A stretch of DNA of 29,795 nucleotides from JAICKN01 sp036491415 (GTDB lineage: Bacteria; Acidobacteriota; Terriglobia; Terriglobales; Acidobacteriaceae). Each line of letters begins with the position of its first letter. Positions within the stretch are counted from its first letter, which is position 1. Positions 22,444-29,795 of the stretch are shown piece by piece. The translations under genes were made by a program, and so were the position numbers. A model generated the notes under the pieces. The model was not told the DNA's origin. It made no database searches and saw only the letters and a program-made list of their open reading frames with translations. The stretch is from positions 1-29,795 of the forward strand of contig DASXCC010000257.1 of assembly GCA_036491415.1 (NCBI GenBank), given 5' to 3'.

Positions 22444-23559
22444 TTAGCGCGACCGTTTGTTCTTATACATCGCCTTGTCCGCGCGCTCGATGACTTGCTG
22501 GACCGTTTCACCATCATTCCACTGCACAATGCCGATCGCCGCTTCCACGTGGATCTTGACATCACCTTTATCGCCAAGCGGAATGGTGTAGTCGCCGAAA
22601 ACCCATTTCTGGATGCGTTCCAACTGCGGTGCTGCTCCGGAAAGTTCGCAATCCAGCACAAGGATGAATTCGTCCCCGCCCCAACGTCCAACCACGTCGC
22701 TCGATCGTAGCGCGGAACGCAGTTCTCCTGAAAATTGTTTGAGCAGTTCGTCCCCGGCTTGGTGCCCGTACTGGTCATTGACCTGCTTGAATCCGTTCAT
22801 GTCGAGCACTGCGAGGCAGAATGCCTGCCGGTGTTCGATGCGCCACTCGATTCTCGATTCCACATTGCGGCGATTCGGAAGGCGCGTCACTTCGTCGCGC
22901 ATCGCAAGCTGCTCGGCTTCTTTCAATTTCGTTTCGTAGCTGGAAACCTCGCCCTTCAATTGGACGACAAGCTTCTGACTGTCTTGCGCCATCTTGTCGA
23001 CATAAGTTTTCAGTTCCGAAGCTTTTTTCACCAGCGTCGAACGCACCTGCGTGATGTCTTCCAAATTTGCGATTGTCTGCAGTCCGGTCGTGAGCAGGTT
23101 CAGTTCCTTCGCATATTTCTGGTCGCGATCCCCAACCGACTCTGCCGTGCGTGCCAGAACAATCATCAGTTCTTTAACGTCATCCACTTTTGCTTTGAAG
23201 TAAACTTCGGTGTTGCCACTCCATTGCTGCAATTCTTCCTGGACTTGCTTTTCTGTTTCTTTCGCGAGAAGGGTATTCACCTCGCCGCCAAAGCGCGTCT
23301 CCAGGCCGGAAAGAGATTGTTGCAAATCAGTACCGACTGCCGGGCAGGCGCGAAATCCGTTTTCGCCCATCCCTAAAAGTGCGGAACGGTAGGCCGCGAT
23401 TAAAGCCATTAGTAATTCGCTTGATTCGGGCGCCGTGGCCGGAGTAGAAGGCGGCGGCGGTACGGCCGCTTCCTGCTTCACTTTCACATCCATTTCCAAA
23501 TACTTCTTCAGGGAGATCAAATCGCACTCTTTCTGCCAGTTCGCATACGGCACTAACAA
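22444..23559 (-). CDS. Diguanylate cyclase with GGDEF domain
   Basis: 371 residues from a TTG at 23559; a GTG two codons later or the ATG at residue 23 are alternatives. Residues 30-48 are Pro/Ala-rich. Residues 50-215 are helical with likely coiled coils (TEKQVQEELQQWSGN, LVVQLKGEVSSYETKLKEAEQL). The GGDEF domain spans about 215-371: active-site motif GGDEF at 294-298, metal/GTP residues in LDMNGFKQVND, and the allosteric I-site RSSD at 285-288, five residues before GGDEF. It should therefore make c-di-GMP from two GTP and show product inhibition. No TM helix or signal peptide, so it is cytoplasmic. The input is presumably through the helical region. No c-di-GMP riboswitch was seen nearby. 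Confidence 0.92.
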   Translation of the reverse strand: MLVPYANWQKECDLISLKKYLEMDVKVKQEAAVPPPPSTPATAPESSELLMALIAAYRSALLGMGENGFRACPAVGTDLQQSLSGLETRFGGEVNTLLAKETEKQVQEELQQWSGNTEVYFKAKVDDVKELMIVLARTAESVGDRDQKYAKELNLLTTGLQTIANLEDITQVRSTLVKKASELKTYVDKMAQDSQKLVVQLKGEVSSYETKLKEAEQLAMRDEVTRLPNRRNVESRIEWRIEHRQAFCLAVLDMNGFKQVNDQYGHQAGDELLKQFSGELRSALRSSDVVGRWGGDEFILVLDCELSGAAPQLERIQKWVFGDYTIPLGDKGDVKIHVEAAIGIVQWNDGETVQQVIERADKAMYKNKRSR

Positions 23560-23915
23560 TCGATTGCACTTACCTGGGACAGAGACGTAAACAGGAAGCC
23601 GTCCGAGATTTAGAATGCGAAGGAATTATCGGCATTTCGGTGAAAACTCTTTAACAAGATGAGCGATGTATCCCATTTATTGTCTGCTAGTTGGCAGGAC
23701 GAAAGATGATTACCCGCGCACAAATAAGGAAATCCCTGATTACTAACGATCGCGGGCACATGTAGTCCCTCCGGAAATCTTCCGTCATAAGTACCCTCCA
23801 CGATCATTTTTCATCGCCCCCTGTTTTCTCCCGATTACTAATTCATGCGACCAAAGTTCATTGTGAGGCGACATAAATTCAGCCTGGGGCGCCAGGCGGA
23901 GGTCGCGCAAAAAGT
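23560..23915. other. Intergenic region between divergent diguanylate cyclase and secreted-protein genes
   Basis: 356 bp without a supported gene. It should hold the promoters of both flanking genes, but no pair of -35/-10 boxes is convincing. A 6-bp GC hairpin (GCCTGG-GGCG-CCAGGC, 23882-23897) lies just before the secreted-protein start. A 65-codon open frame on the minus strand shows no family resemblance and no ribosome site. Confidence 0.6.
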
Positions 23916-25631
23916 ATGCTTCATGCGAAGCGCACGTCACTCGTCTATCCGGTTGTACTTTTGCTCACAATTTTTCTTCTGTTCGTCTCTGCGGTATTTG
24001 CCGCACCCGCGGTTACCGTAATTTCTCCCACCGGCGGCGGAAGTGTAGGGTCGCCAATTTTTTACGAAGCCTATGCCACCAGCGCCGGATGCGCGGGCGG
24101 AATTTCCGCGATCCGTATTTACACGGCGCCGCATGTCAGTCCATTCACCGCGAATGGAAGCCATCTGCAAACCTTCATCAAGTTAAATCCGGGAACGTAT
24201 GAGACTGTCGTGCAGGCCTTCGACAACTGCGGCGGCGTCGCCAAAGCAAATGTAGATATCACCGTGGACGCCACCGCGCACGTCACCGTTTTTTTGCCCA
24301 GCGCGCGGACGGCAGCCACTCCCGTGCACCTGGCAGCTTCTGCGCAAAGCCCGGACTGCGCTGCGGGGATCAATGCGATCCGAATTTACACCGCCGACCA
24401 TACCAGTCCGTACACAGTGAATTCGAATCAGCTGGATACTTATCTCAACTTTTTCCCGAACAATGTGAATTTCACCGTGCAGGCCTTCGATAATTGCGGA
24501 AAGGTTTTCAAGGCCGCATTTACCGAAGCGATTGCCACTACAAATGGCGCATTCCTATATGGTTTGAGTGGCGACGGAAATTCCAATTTCATCTATCAGG
24601 TGAATATTGGGACAGATGGCAGCTTGAAAAACCCCAACGGCACAAGCGCTCTGCCAACATTCAAAACGCCGTCTTTTTTCAATGCTCTTACCGTTGATCC
24701 CGGAGGATGGTTTATTTATGCCGTAAACGCTCAAAACATTTTTGGATGGCAAGTGAACCGCACAACTGGCGCGCTGACACTGATGCCAGACTCATTTCCT
24801 CTGGACGTCAATACGCACGGCAGCACACCGTGGAGTATTGATATTGATCCCAGCGGGAATTTTTTGTTCGTGACTTATCGCGAACCTTTGCCCAGCGGCC
24901 CGAATCGCGTTTCGACTTATAGAATCAATCGCTCCACAGGGGCCTTGACCTTCAGTGGATTTTCGCAGACTGCGCTGACCGCAAGAATTGCCTTCGACAT
25001 GTCCGGGCAATACCTGTACGGAATCAGCGATAGTGGCACGATCCAGGTTCGCGGTTATCGAATCAATCCGAACATTGGAACGTTATCGCCGCTGCCCGGA
25101 TTTCCGATGGATGTGACCGACCAGGTATTCAGCCCGAGCATTGCCACAACAGACAAGTTTCTGTACATCGCAGGAACCACAAATGGCGGTCCCGGCCGTG
25201 TCTTTGGCTATGACGTGGACTTCAGCAGCGGAATGGTTACGCCGATCACCACAAGATTTCCTTTTTCGCCTTCCTCCAACTTAGGAATATTCGGTTTGAC
25301 ACCTGACTTTTTGGGCCGCTTTATTTGGAGTTTTCAACAACAGGAGTCGTCCACCATTGCAGGATTTCAGCCATTGGATATTTCCAGCGACGGCGGAATG
25401 GTCGCAGCAAATTTAGCAGAGACAGATTCTCAGGTTTTATCTGTTGCGCCAGATCGCAATGGAAAGTTCGTATTTACCGACAGCACAGGAAATTCGGAAA
25501 TGGGAGACACGGAAATTCCGGGCTTTATCACTTGGACGCTGGACGACAGAGGTAACTGGCTGAATCCCGTGATATTCCAGACAGCTAATTCGGTCGGCGG
25601 CGTGGCTGCAGTGAGGGCCGATCCTAACTAA
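23916..25631 (+). CDS. Secreted protein with two Ig-like repeats and a lactonase-type beta-propeller
   Basis: 571 residues. Signal peptide at 1-29 (LVYPVVLLLTIFLLFVSAVFAAPA). Two homologous Ig-like modules follow, at about 31-117 and 118-208. Each has a first Cys (AGCAGGISAIRIYTAPH; PDCAAGINAIRIYTADH) and a second in VQAFDNCGG / VQAFDNCGK, which probably form one disulfide per module. Residues about 210-571 are a YVTN/6-phosphogluconolactonase-like seven-bladed propeller, with repeated phrases such as DPGGWFIYAVN, DPSGNFLFVTY, DMSGQYLYGIS and DRNGKFVFTD. Proteins of this type are abundant in Acidobacteriota exoproteomes. Enzymatic lactonase activity is not assured; carbohydrate or surface binding is an alternative. 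Its stop is 7 bp from the converging nucleoside hydrolase stop. Confidence 0.88.
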   Translation: MLHAKRTSLVYPVVLLLTIFLLFVSAVFAAPAVTVISPTGGGSVGSPIFYEAYATSAGCAGGISAIRIYTAPHVSPFTANGSHLQTFIKLNPGTYETVVQAFDNCGGVAKANVDITVDATAHVTVFLPSARTAATPVHLAASAQSPDCAAGINAIRIYTADHTSPYTVNSNQLDTYLNFFPNNVNFTVQAFDNCGKVFKAAFTEAIATTNGAFLYGLSGDGNSNFIYQVNIGTDGSLKNPNGTSALPTFKTPSFFNALTVDPGGWFIYAVNAQNIFGWQVNRTTGALTLMPDSFPLDVNTHGSTPWSIDIDPSGNFLFVTYREPLPSGPNRVSTYRINRSTGALTFSGFSQTALTARIAFDMSGQYLYGISDSGTIQVRGYRINPNIGTLSPLPGFPMDVTDQVFSPSIATTDKFLYIAGTTNGGPGRVFGYDVDFSSGMVTPITTRFPFSPSSNLGIFGLTPDFLGRFIWSFQQQESSTIAGFQPLDISSDGGMVAANLAETDSQVLSVAPDRNGKFVFTDSTGNSEMGDTEIPGFITWTLDDRGNWLNPVIFQTANSVGGVAAVRADPN

Positions 25632-25638
25632 ATTCGCT

Positions 25639-26670
25639 TTACTTTGGATGAAGTTGCGGAGGCTCGCTCGCCAGCAGAATCAAAGTTTCCAGAGTTCTGG
25701 CTCTTTGATTGTGATCAATGATCAGGTAGCGATGCGTGCCTCCAACAGAGGCATCAAAGCGGGAATGACCGTCGGGAAGCACAGTGATTTTTCCCAGAGG
25801 CGAAAGTGAAAAGTAATTGTCATCGGGACGAACAGCATACAAAGCCGCGGTCAGGTCCCACGTTGGCCGGTCGTAGGGCATGGGTTTGTACGAGCGATAA
25901 GCCTCGGCCACCGGATGATCTTTCACGTACGCAAAGTCGCGAAGAAGGCGCGAGGCGGGAAACAACATCGACATGCCGATTTCGAATCCGCTATCCACAA
26001 TTGGCGTAGGCCATTCGTTGAAAACTTTTTGCGCGGAAGGAACGTCCTGATTCAGGTTGAACTCGGAATCGCCATTGGCAAAATTTCCTGACATCGTCAC
26101 CAGCAGCCGTACTTTTTGTTTGGCGAGCGTCGCGCCGTCAAGCTTGCTGACCGCATCGGCCTTGGTATCAAGCAAACGTGCCAGGTTGGTGCTGAAGCCC
26201 ACTTGCACGATCACTACACTGCCGTCAGGCTGCGCGGCCAAAGTCTTTCGCAACAAAGTCACTGCATCTTGCGCCTGCGATCCGTCGGTAATTTTGTGCG
26301 GATAAACGTAGGAACCATCCGGATTCTTGCGTTCCGACGGAACCTGAATGAGAGGATCGGAATTCGGCGTCTTTCCGTTGCGCACCTTGCCTACGGGGAT
26401 TTCCGGCCGTCCGTAAAAAGTGTCCACCAAATCCACATAGGGCGCAGCCCACTGATTGTCCTTGGTGATCGTCACGGCCAGAATCTTCGCTTCATGGCGA
26501 TTCTCGAATGCATGAAGAATGGCGAGCGCGAGAGCATCATCCACATCATTGCCCACGTCGGTATCAAAAATAATGTTGACCGGAGTTTCCGCATTCGCGA
26601 TCAGCGGAACAAAAAACAAACCCGCGCAGATCAGCAGGAGAACAAGACGATGTCTAAGGGATCCGTTCAT
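25639..26670 (-). CDS. Exported nucleoside hydrolase (inosine-uridine preferring family)
   Basis: 343 residues from the ATG at 26670. An open frame extends much further upstream but that part is the antisense of the YXWGXW gene. Signal peptide at 1-27 (LRHRLVLLLICAGLFFVPLIANA). The catalytic/metal motif is IIFDTDVGNDVDDALALA (33-50). The core includes EAKILAVTITKDN, PVGKVRNG, a Leu-rich VTLLRKTLAAQPDGSVVIVQVG and the late Asp/His region WDLTAALYAVRP. Family members hydrolyse ribonucleosides to base and ribose using Ca2+. Here it is predicted to act in the periplasm, suggesting nucleoside scavenging. Close relatives in the same superfamily act on other glycosides, so substrate is uncertain. 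No strong ribosome site is visible. Confidence 0.88.
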   Translation of the reverse strand: MNGSLRHRLVLLLICAGLFFVPLIANAETPVNIIFDTDVGNDVDDALALAILHAFENRHEAKILAVTITKDNQWAAPYVDLVDTFYGRPEIPVGKVRNGKTPNSDPLIQVPSERKNPDGSYVYPHKITDGSQAQDAVTLLRKTLAAQPDGSVVIVQVGFSTNLARLLDTKADAVSKLDGATLAKQKVRLLVTMSGNFANGDSEFNLNQDVPSAQKVFNEWPTPIVDSGFEIGMSMLFPASRLLRDFAYVKDHPVAEAYRSYKPMPYDRPTWDLTAALYAVRPDDNYFSLSPLGKITVLPDGHSRFDASVGGTHRYLIIDHNQRARTLETLILLASEPPQLHPK

Positions 26671-26732
26671 TTCGTACGGCAGTATATCGGAATCGCGCCA
26701 TAAGAATATTTCGCAAGATAAAGAATTTATGC

Positions 26733-26764
26733 AAAAGAAAACGGCTGGCAAAATCGCCAGCCGT
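26733..26764 (-). terminator. Rho-independent terminator of the YXWGXW-protein gene
   Basis: A perfect 9-bp stem ACGGCTGGC / GCCAGCCGT with a 6-nt loop (26741-26764) is followed on the minus strand by TTTCTTTT. It lies 21 bp after the stop of the YXWGXW gene and ends that transcript before the nucleoside hydrolase gene. Confidence 0.92.
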
Positions 26765-26785
26765 GAATCCTGAAACTGTTTGAGT

Positions 26786-27718
26786 TTAGTGGTGGTCGTG
26801 GTGGTCGCCACCGCCGTGATTATCGCCGCCGCCGTGTCCTTCGTTTCCATGCGCCGGGGCCGGTTTATGCTGCGGCTCGCTGTGCTGGGCCGCGTGAGGC
26901 TGTTCATTGTGGGCCGGAGCGTTGTTGTGCACTGGCTGATTGTGAGCGTCCCCATGGAATCCGCTATTTGACGGACGCGGCACACTGTTGTTGTGCGGCT
27001 GGTTGTTTCCCATGGCATTGCGCGGCTGATTATTCGGACGCGGAATGTTGTGCGACATTGCTGGCGCCGGTGGACGTCCATGATTTTCCGAAGCGAAGTT
27101 CTGACGGTTGGAAGCAGCAAAGTGCTCATGCTGTTCCTGCACCGTTGTACGCTGGAAATGTTGTTCATGATCGAAACGTTGCTGGTCCGCATTCGGGCGG
27201 GCATTCACTCCATGCGGCCCACCGTTGTAGCTCACGCGGGTCACGGTGCGATTGACCACCGTTGTGTGATACGTGTTGTGAATGACCGTTACATTCACGT
27301 GCGAGACGGCCGTGTTATAGAAGAACCGGTTGTGGTCCCAGTGGCCGCCTTCGTAGCCAGCGCCGCCATAGCCGTATCCATAGTCCACGCCGCCGTAGAA
27401 GCCGACATGCGATCCCCAATATCCGCCGTGCCATGCATAAATTCCGCCTTCAAAACCCCAATAGCCAGGGGTCCACAACAAACCAACTTGCGGAGGCACA
27501 GCCCATGTTCCCGGCACCCAGTAATAGCCATCGGGACCGTAAGCCCAATATCCAGGAGTCCAGATGTATCCATCTCCAGGGCAAACCGGTTGCGTATAAA
27601 CTGGCAGTACCGGCGGAGCGATTCTGACGGAAATTTCCAATCCTGCAAACGACGTCGCCGGTATGGCGAACAAAAACGCGGCAAGAATGTACATACGAAC
27701 TGAACGTAAAAAATGCAT
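26786..27718 (-). CDS. YXWGXW-repeat secreted protein with His/Asn-rich tail
   Basis: 310 residues from the ATG at 27718-27716, chosen because AGGAG lies 7 bases upstream; an ATG six codons earlier lacks such a site. Signal peptide at about 1-25 (MYILAAFLFAIPATSFA). Residues 35-115 carry aromatic repeats of the YXWGXW/WxxGxW type (GYIWTPGYWAYGPDGYYWVPGTW, LLWTPGYWGFEGGIYAWHGGYWG, then GVDYGYGYGGAGYEGGHWD). A beta-rich stretch follows (VSHVNVTVIHNTYHTTVVNRTVTRVSYNG). The last 150 residues are low-complexity, very rich in His, Asn, Pro and Gln (HNEQPHAAQHSEPQHKPAP; GGGDHHDHH). The His-rich tail may bind Ni/Zn/Cu or be sticky in the envelope (inference). The family is common in Acidobacteriota and its function is unknown. 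Monocistronic, with its own terminator. Confidence 0.9.
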   Translation of the reverse strand: MHFLRSVRMYILAAFLFAIPATSFAGLEISVRIAPPVLPVYTQPVCPGDGYIWTPGYWAYGPDGYYWVPGTWAVPPQVGLLWTPGYWGFEGGIYAWHGGYWGSHVGFYGGVDYGYGYGGAGYEGGHWDHNRFFYNTAVSHVNVTVIHNTYHTTVVNRTVTRVSYNGGPHGVNARPNADQQRFDHEQHFQRTTVQEQHEHFAASNRQNFASENHGRPPAPAMSHNIPRPNNQPRNAMGNNQPHNNSVPRPSNSGFHGDAHNQPVHNNAPAHNEQPHAAQHSEPQHKPAPAHGNEGHGGGDNHGGGDHHDHH

Positions 27719-27739
27719 TCTGTCACTCCTCGTCATCGA

Positions 27740-27787
27740 GGTCCTTCGGTTGCCCGGCGAAAACTTATTTGCCAGGTTGCGCGGACC
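27740..27787 (-). other. Long structured hairpin in the leader of the YXWGXW-protein gene
   Basis: On the minus strand GGTCC (27787-27783) pairs with GGACC (27744-27740). Inside, after an internal loop (GCGCAA opposite CAACCGAA), CCTGGC pairs with GCCGGG and is capped by a 12-nt AT-rich loop. It ends about 22 bp before the chosen ATG. It may be a cis-regulatory RNA or mRNA-stability element; it does not match a riboswitch class that I recognise. Confidence 0.4.
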
Positions 27788-27981
27788 AAGCGGCGAATTT
27801 TCGACTCCATGGCCTTCTACTGCAACTCTGAATCCACTACATATAAACCCGCTTCCCGCGGATATGTTGCAGCCTGTGGATCCTCTGTAAGCTATTGATT
27901 CTTACATGGATTAGCGGAGCAGAGACAGATTACGAAAGAGGCAGCACCTGGTTGGATACGGTGCATGTTAACTGGGAATTT

Positions 27982-29199
27982 TTACCCCAGCACGCCCATC
28001 TTCTTACCGACCTTCTTTAATGCCGCCAACCCCTGCCGCAACTCATCCTGCGTGTGTGTCGCCGTCATGATGGTGCGGATGCGCGCTTTGCCTTCCGGCA
28101 CAGTTGGAAACGCGATGCCCGTGCCGAGCACCCCTTCTTGAAATAATTCGCGCGAAAAATTCATGGTCAGCTTTCCGTCGCCGAGAATGATCGGCGTAAT
28201 CGGCGTTTCGCTCGCCGGAGTTGTCTTGCCTCCAATATCAAAACCCAGCAGCGCCAGTTCCTTTTTCCAGAAGCGCGTGTTTTCCCATAACTTCTCAATG
28301 CGCTCCGGTTCGTTTTCCAGAACATCAAATGCGGCAATGCAGGTCGCAGTCACCGATGGCGGATGCGAGGTCGAAAACAAAAACGGCCGTGCCCGATGGT
28401 AAAGAAAATCAATAAGGTCACGCGTGCCGCAAACGTACCCGCCCAGCGCGCCGATGGCTTTCGACAATGTTCCCACCTGAATATCAACGCGTCCATGCAC
28501 GTTGAAATGATCAATCGTGCCGCGGCCGTTGCGGCCCAGCACTCCCGACGCATGTGCATCGTCGACCATCATGATGGCGCCATATTTTTCGGCGAGAGCG
28601 CACAACGCCGGCAGCGGCCCAATATCGCCATCCATGGAAAAAACCCCGTCGGTGATCAGAAGTTTTTTCCCCGGCTCGTTTTTCACGCTGGCAAGTTTCT
28701 CTTCTGCCTGCGCCATGTTCTTGTGCTCGAAAACCAGGACCTTCGCCCGCGATAACCGGGCGCCATCAATGATGGAAGCATGGTTCAACTGGTCCGAGAT
28801 GATGAAATCTTCTTTGCCCAGTACCGCAGAAACCGTTCCTGCATTCGCCGCGAATCCTGACTGGAAAACCACGCATGCCTCGACATTTTTAAAGCGTGCG
28901 ATCTTCTCTTCGAGCTCCATATGGATCTTCATGGTGCCGGCAATCGTTCGCACCGCGCCCGACCCAACGCCATACTTGCGCGTCGCTTCGAGCGCCGCCG
29001 CCCGCAACTTCGGATGCGTTGTTAGCCCCAGATAATTATTCGACGCCAGATTGATGACCTTCTTGCCGTCAAACGTGCACACGGCTTCCTGCTCATCCTC
29101 AAGCACCCGCAACTTGAAGTGCGTTCCTTTGGCCTTGAGTTCGTTCAATTGATCGGTGAGATAAGCGAGAGGATTCTGGCGGGAAGAGGTCGTAGCCAT
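27982..29199 (-). CDS. kbl: Alpha-oxoamine synthase, probably glycine C-acetyltransferase (2-amino-3-ketobutyrate CoA ligase)
   Basis: 405 residues, fold-type I PLP enzyme. Motifs: SNNYLGLTTHPKLRAAALEATRKYGVGSGAVRTIAGTMKIHMELEE (about 53-98), DQLNHASIIDG, TDGVFSMDGDIGPL, MMVDDAHASGVLG (PLP ring Asp) and the Schiff-base lysine in VGTLSKAIGALGGYVCG. The GSGAVRTIAGT segment matches Kbl more than BioF. Kbl cleaves 2-amino-3-ketobutyrate with CoA to glycine and acetyl-CoA in threonine degradation, usually with threonine dehydrogenase (tdh), which is not seen here. 8-amino-7-oxononanoate synthase (BioF) is the alternative. No clear ribosome site precedes the ATG. A weak hairpin CTGGG/CCCAG overlaps the stop. 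Confidence 0.88.
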   Translation of the reverse strand: MATTSSRQNPLAYLTDQLNELKAKGTHFKLRVLEDEQEAVCTFDGKKVINLASNNYLGLTTHPKLRAAALEATRKYGVGSGAVRTIAGTMKIHMELEEKIARFKNVEACVVFQSGFAANAGTVSAVLGKEDFIISDQLNHASIIDGARLSRAKVLVFEHKNMAQAEEKLASVKNEPGKKLLITDGVFSMDGDIGPLPALCALAEKYGAIMMVDDAHASGVLGRNGRGTIDHFNVHGRVDIQVGTLSKAIGALGGYVCGTRDLIDFLYHRARPFLFSTSHPPSVTATCIAAFDVLENEPERIEKLWENTRFWKKELALLGFDIGGKTTPASETPITPIILGDGKLTMNFSRELFQEGVLGTGIAFPTVPEGKARIRTIMTATHTQDELRQGLAALKKVGKKMGVLG

Positions 29200-29258
29200 G
29201 CTATTAGTCTAATCTGGTCGCCCAGAGCAAACCTGCTAAACTTTTGTCAGTTCCATGC

Positions 29259-29348
29259 GGAGAGTTGGCCGAGTGGTTGATGGCACCGGTCTTGAAAACC
29301 GGCATACCTTAACGGGTATCGGGGGTTCGAATCCCTCACTCTCCGCCA
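29259..29348 (+). tRNA. tRNA-Ser (anticodon UGA)
   Basis: 90 nt including an encoded CCA. Acceptor stem GGAGAGT (29259-29265) pairs with ACTCTCC (29338-29344). Anticodon stem CCGGT/ACCGG closes loop CTTGAAA, with anticodon TGA at 29293-29295. A long variable arm (ATACCTTAACGGGTAT), typical of serine tRNAs, and the T-arm GGGGGTTCGAATCCCTC follow. It reads UCA and related serine codons. A TGC-TAAACT extended -10-like box lies about 17 bp upstream. Confidence 0.97.
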
Positions 29349-29372
29349 GAAAATTTCTGATATCTCATTCCC

Positions 29373-29401
29373 AAAATAAAACCCGCGCTTTACGCGCGGG
29401 T
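29373..29401 (-). terminator. Rho-independent terminator of the right-edge minus-strand gene
   Basis: A perfect 8-bp GC stem ACCCGCGC / GCGCGGGT with a 5-nt loop is followed on the minus strand by TTTATTTT. It lies 34 bp after the stop of the partial gene. The stem may also help end the convergent tRNA transcript, though no U-tract is seen on the plus strand. Confidence 0.88.
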
Positions 29402-29435
29402 GCATTCTGCGAAAAATTTTGCCTTAAAACCGAAA

Positions 29436-29795
29436 TCACATACCCGTAGGCAATTTGAAATCGACTCCCCGGTCATCATTCTGTTTCTGCGTTGCATTGA
29501 TGTCGAGTTCGGACAACGCCACGCGTCGCGGATGGCCCGGCGTCAAGTCAAACAGCATGCTTCCCACGATGGCGTAATTCGCCACTTCCACCTGATGGCC
29601 GTCCTTAAAAACTAACACCGTCGGAGGGGCTGCAGGTTCGGGCTGTGGTTCGGAAACAACTTGTGTTGTCGCGGAAGGATCGGATTCAGCCTGATCTCTC
29701 CAGGTCTGATATTCAGGACCAGGGCCGCGGCGGTCGAATATCGTCGGTCCGCCCGTCTGTCCGTCGGAAGACTGCTCCTCATAATACTGCTGCGA
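29436..29795 (-). CDS. Hypothetical protein, C-terminal part (gene runs off the right edge)
   Basis: The frame is open from the window edge to TGA at 29438-29436, giving at least 119 residues. The first 60 or so visible residues are Pro/Gln/Glu/Ser-rich and probably disordered (SQQYYEEQSSDGQTGGPT; ATTQVVSEPQPEPAAPPT). The last 57 form a compact, conserved-looking end (VLVFKDGHQVEVANYAIVGSMLFDLTPGHPRRVALSELDINATQKQNDDRGVDFKLP). This ending resembles a small module that I recall from acidobacterial hypothetical proteins; no function is known to me. Any signal peptide would lie outside the window. Confidence 0.75.
   Translation of the reverse strand, partial: SQQYYEEQSSDGQTGGPTIFDRRGPGPEYQTWRDQAESDPSATTQVVSEPQPEPAAPPTVLVFKDGHQVEVANYAIVGSMLFDLTPGHPRRVALSELDINATQKQNDDRGVDFKLPTGM

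Noticed and set aside
23610..23807. 65-codon minus-strand open frame in the 23560-23915 gap
   Set aside because: No ribosome site, no family resemblance and ordinary length by chance.
23560..23915. Possible c-di-GMP (GEMM) riboswitch near the diguanylate cyclase
   Set aside because: None of the conserved GEMM blocks is present on either strand.
26671..27204. N-terminal extension of the nucleoside hydrolase frame (about 178 codons upstream of the chosen ATG)
   Set aside because: It is antisense to the YXWGXW gene and its terminator and has Thr/Arg/Met-rich non-protein-like composition. The signal peptide begins at the ATG at 26670.
29255..29449. 64-codon open frame over the tRNA-Ser
   Set aside because: It translates through the tRNA and the terminator hairpin and is not a gene.

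Overview
The window looks like chromosomal DNA from an Acidobacteriota bacterium, probably class Terriglobia. This is inferred from gene content: a YXWGXW-repeat secreted protein, a secreted protein with paired NCGG-type Ig-like repeats and a lactonase propeller, a PDZ/multi-TM/GAF/SpoIIE phosphatase, and an S-box (SAM) riboswitch in a Gram-negative setting. No phage, insertion sequence, CRISPR array or integrase was seen. Most of the region is housekeeping and envelope genes.

Layout. 1-1213 (minus): a TetR repressor overlapping a truncated HlyD-type membrane-fusion gene, with a promoter and operator at the TetR start. 1346-3928 (plus): a large membrane PP2C/SpoIIE phosphatase. 4094-6534 (minus): a SAM-riboswitch transcription unit with a threonine-synthase-like PLP enzyme, a MoaD/ThiS-like sulfur carrier and a frameshifted peroxiredoxin. 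6590-10992 (minus): a run of four genes, TIM-barrel isomerase, asnS, arginase and ddl. 11117-13534 (plus): a DedA/VTT membrane protein, a CsbD stress protein and a membrane-anchored metallophosphoesterase. 13754-16971 (plus): gyrA and a frameshifted GNAT acetyltransferase. 16978-18075 (minus): a membrane protein and a small protein, both unknown. 18203-21206 (minus): a phosphoesterase, a small Lys-tailed protein and an outer-membrane barrel, in one probable operon. 21373-23559 (minus): a diguanylate cyclase and a frameshifted alpha/beta hydrolase. 23916-25631 (plus): the Ig/propeller secreted protein. 25639-29199 (minus): an exported nucleoside hydrolase, the YXWGXW protein and a Kbl-type alpha-oxoamine synthase. 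29259-29348 (plus): tRNA-Ser(UGA). 29436-end (minus): a partial gene of unknown function.

The most interesting unit is 4681-6534. A well-formed SAM-I riboswitch with a terminator-type expression platform sits directly upstream of a fold-type-II PLP enzyme annotated by homology as threonine synthase. That gene is followed 6 bp later by a MoaD/ThiS-fold carrier whose diglycine is capped by two extra residues (GG-SN). Methionine-type regulation plus a sulfur carrier suggests protein-thiocarboxylate sulfur transfer into homocysteine or methionine, rather than simple threonine synthesis. This is inference and is stated as such below.

Three genes (peroxiredoxin, GNAT, alpha/beta hydrolase) are each broken by what can be explained as a single-base indel, with full-length conserved sequence on both sides. 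One lies in a homopolymer run. They may be very recent pseudogenes or assembly errors.
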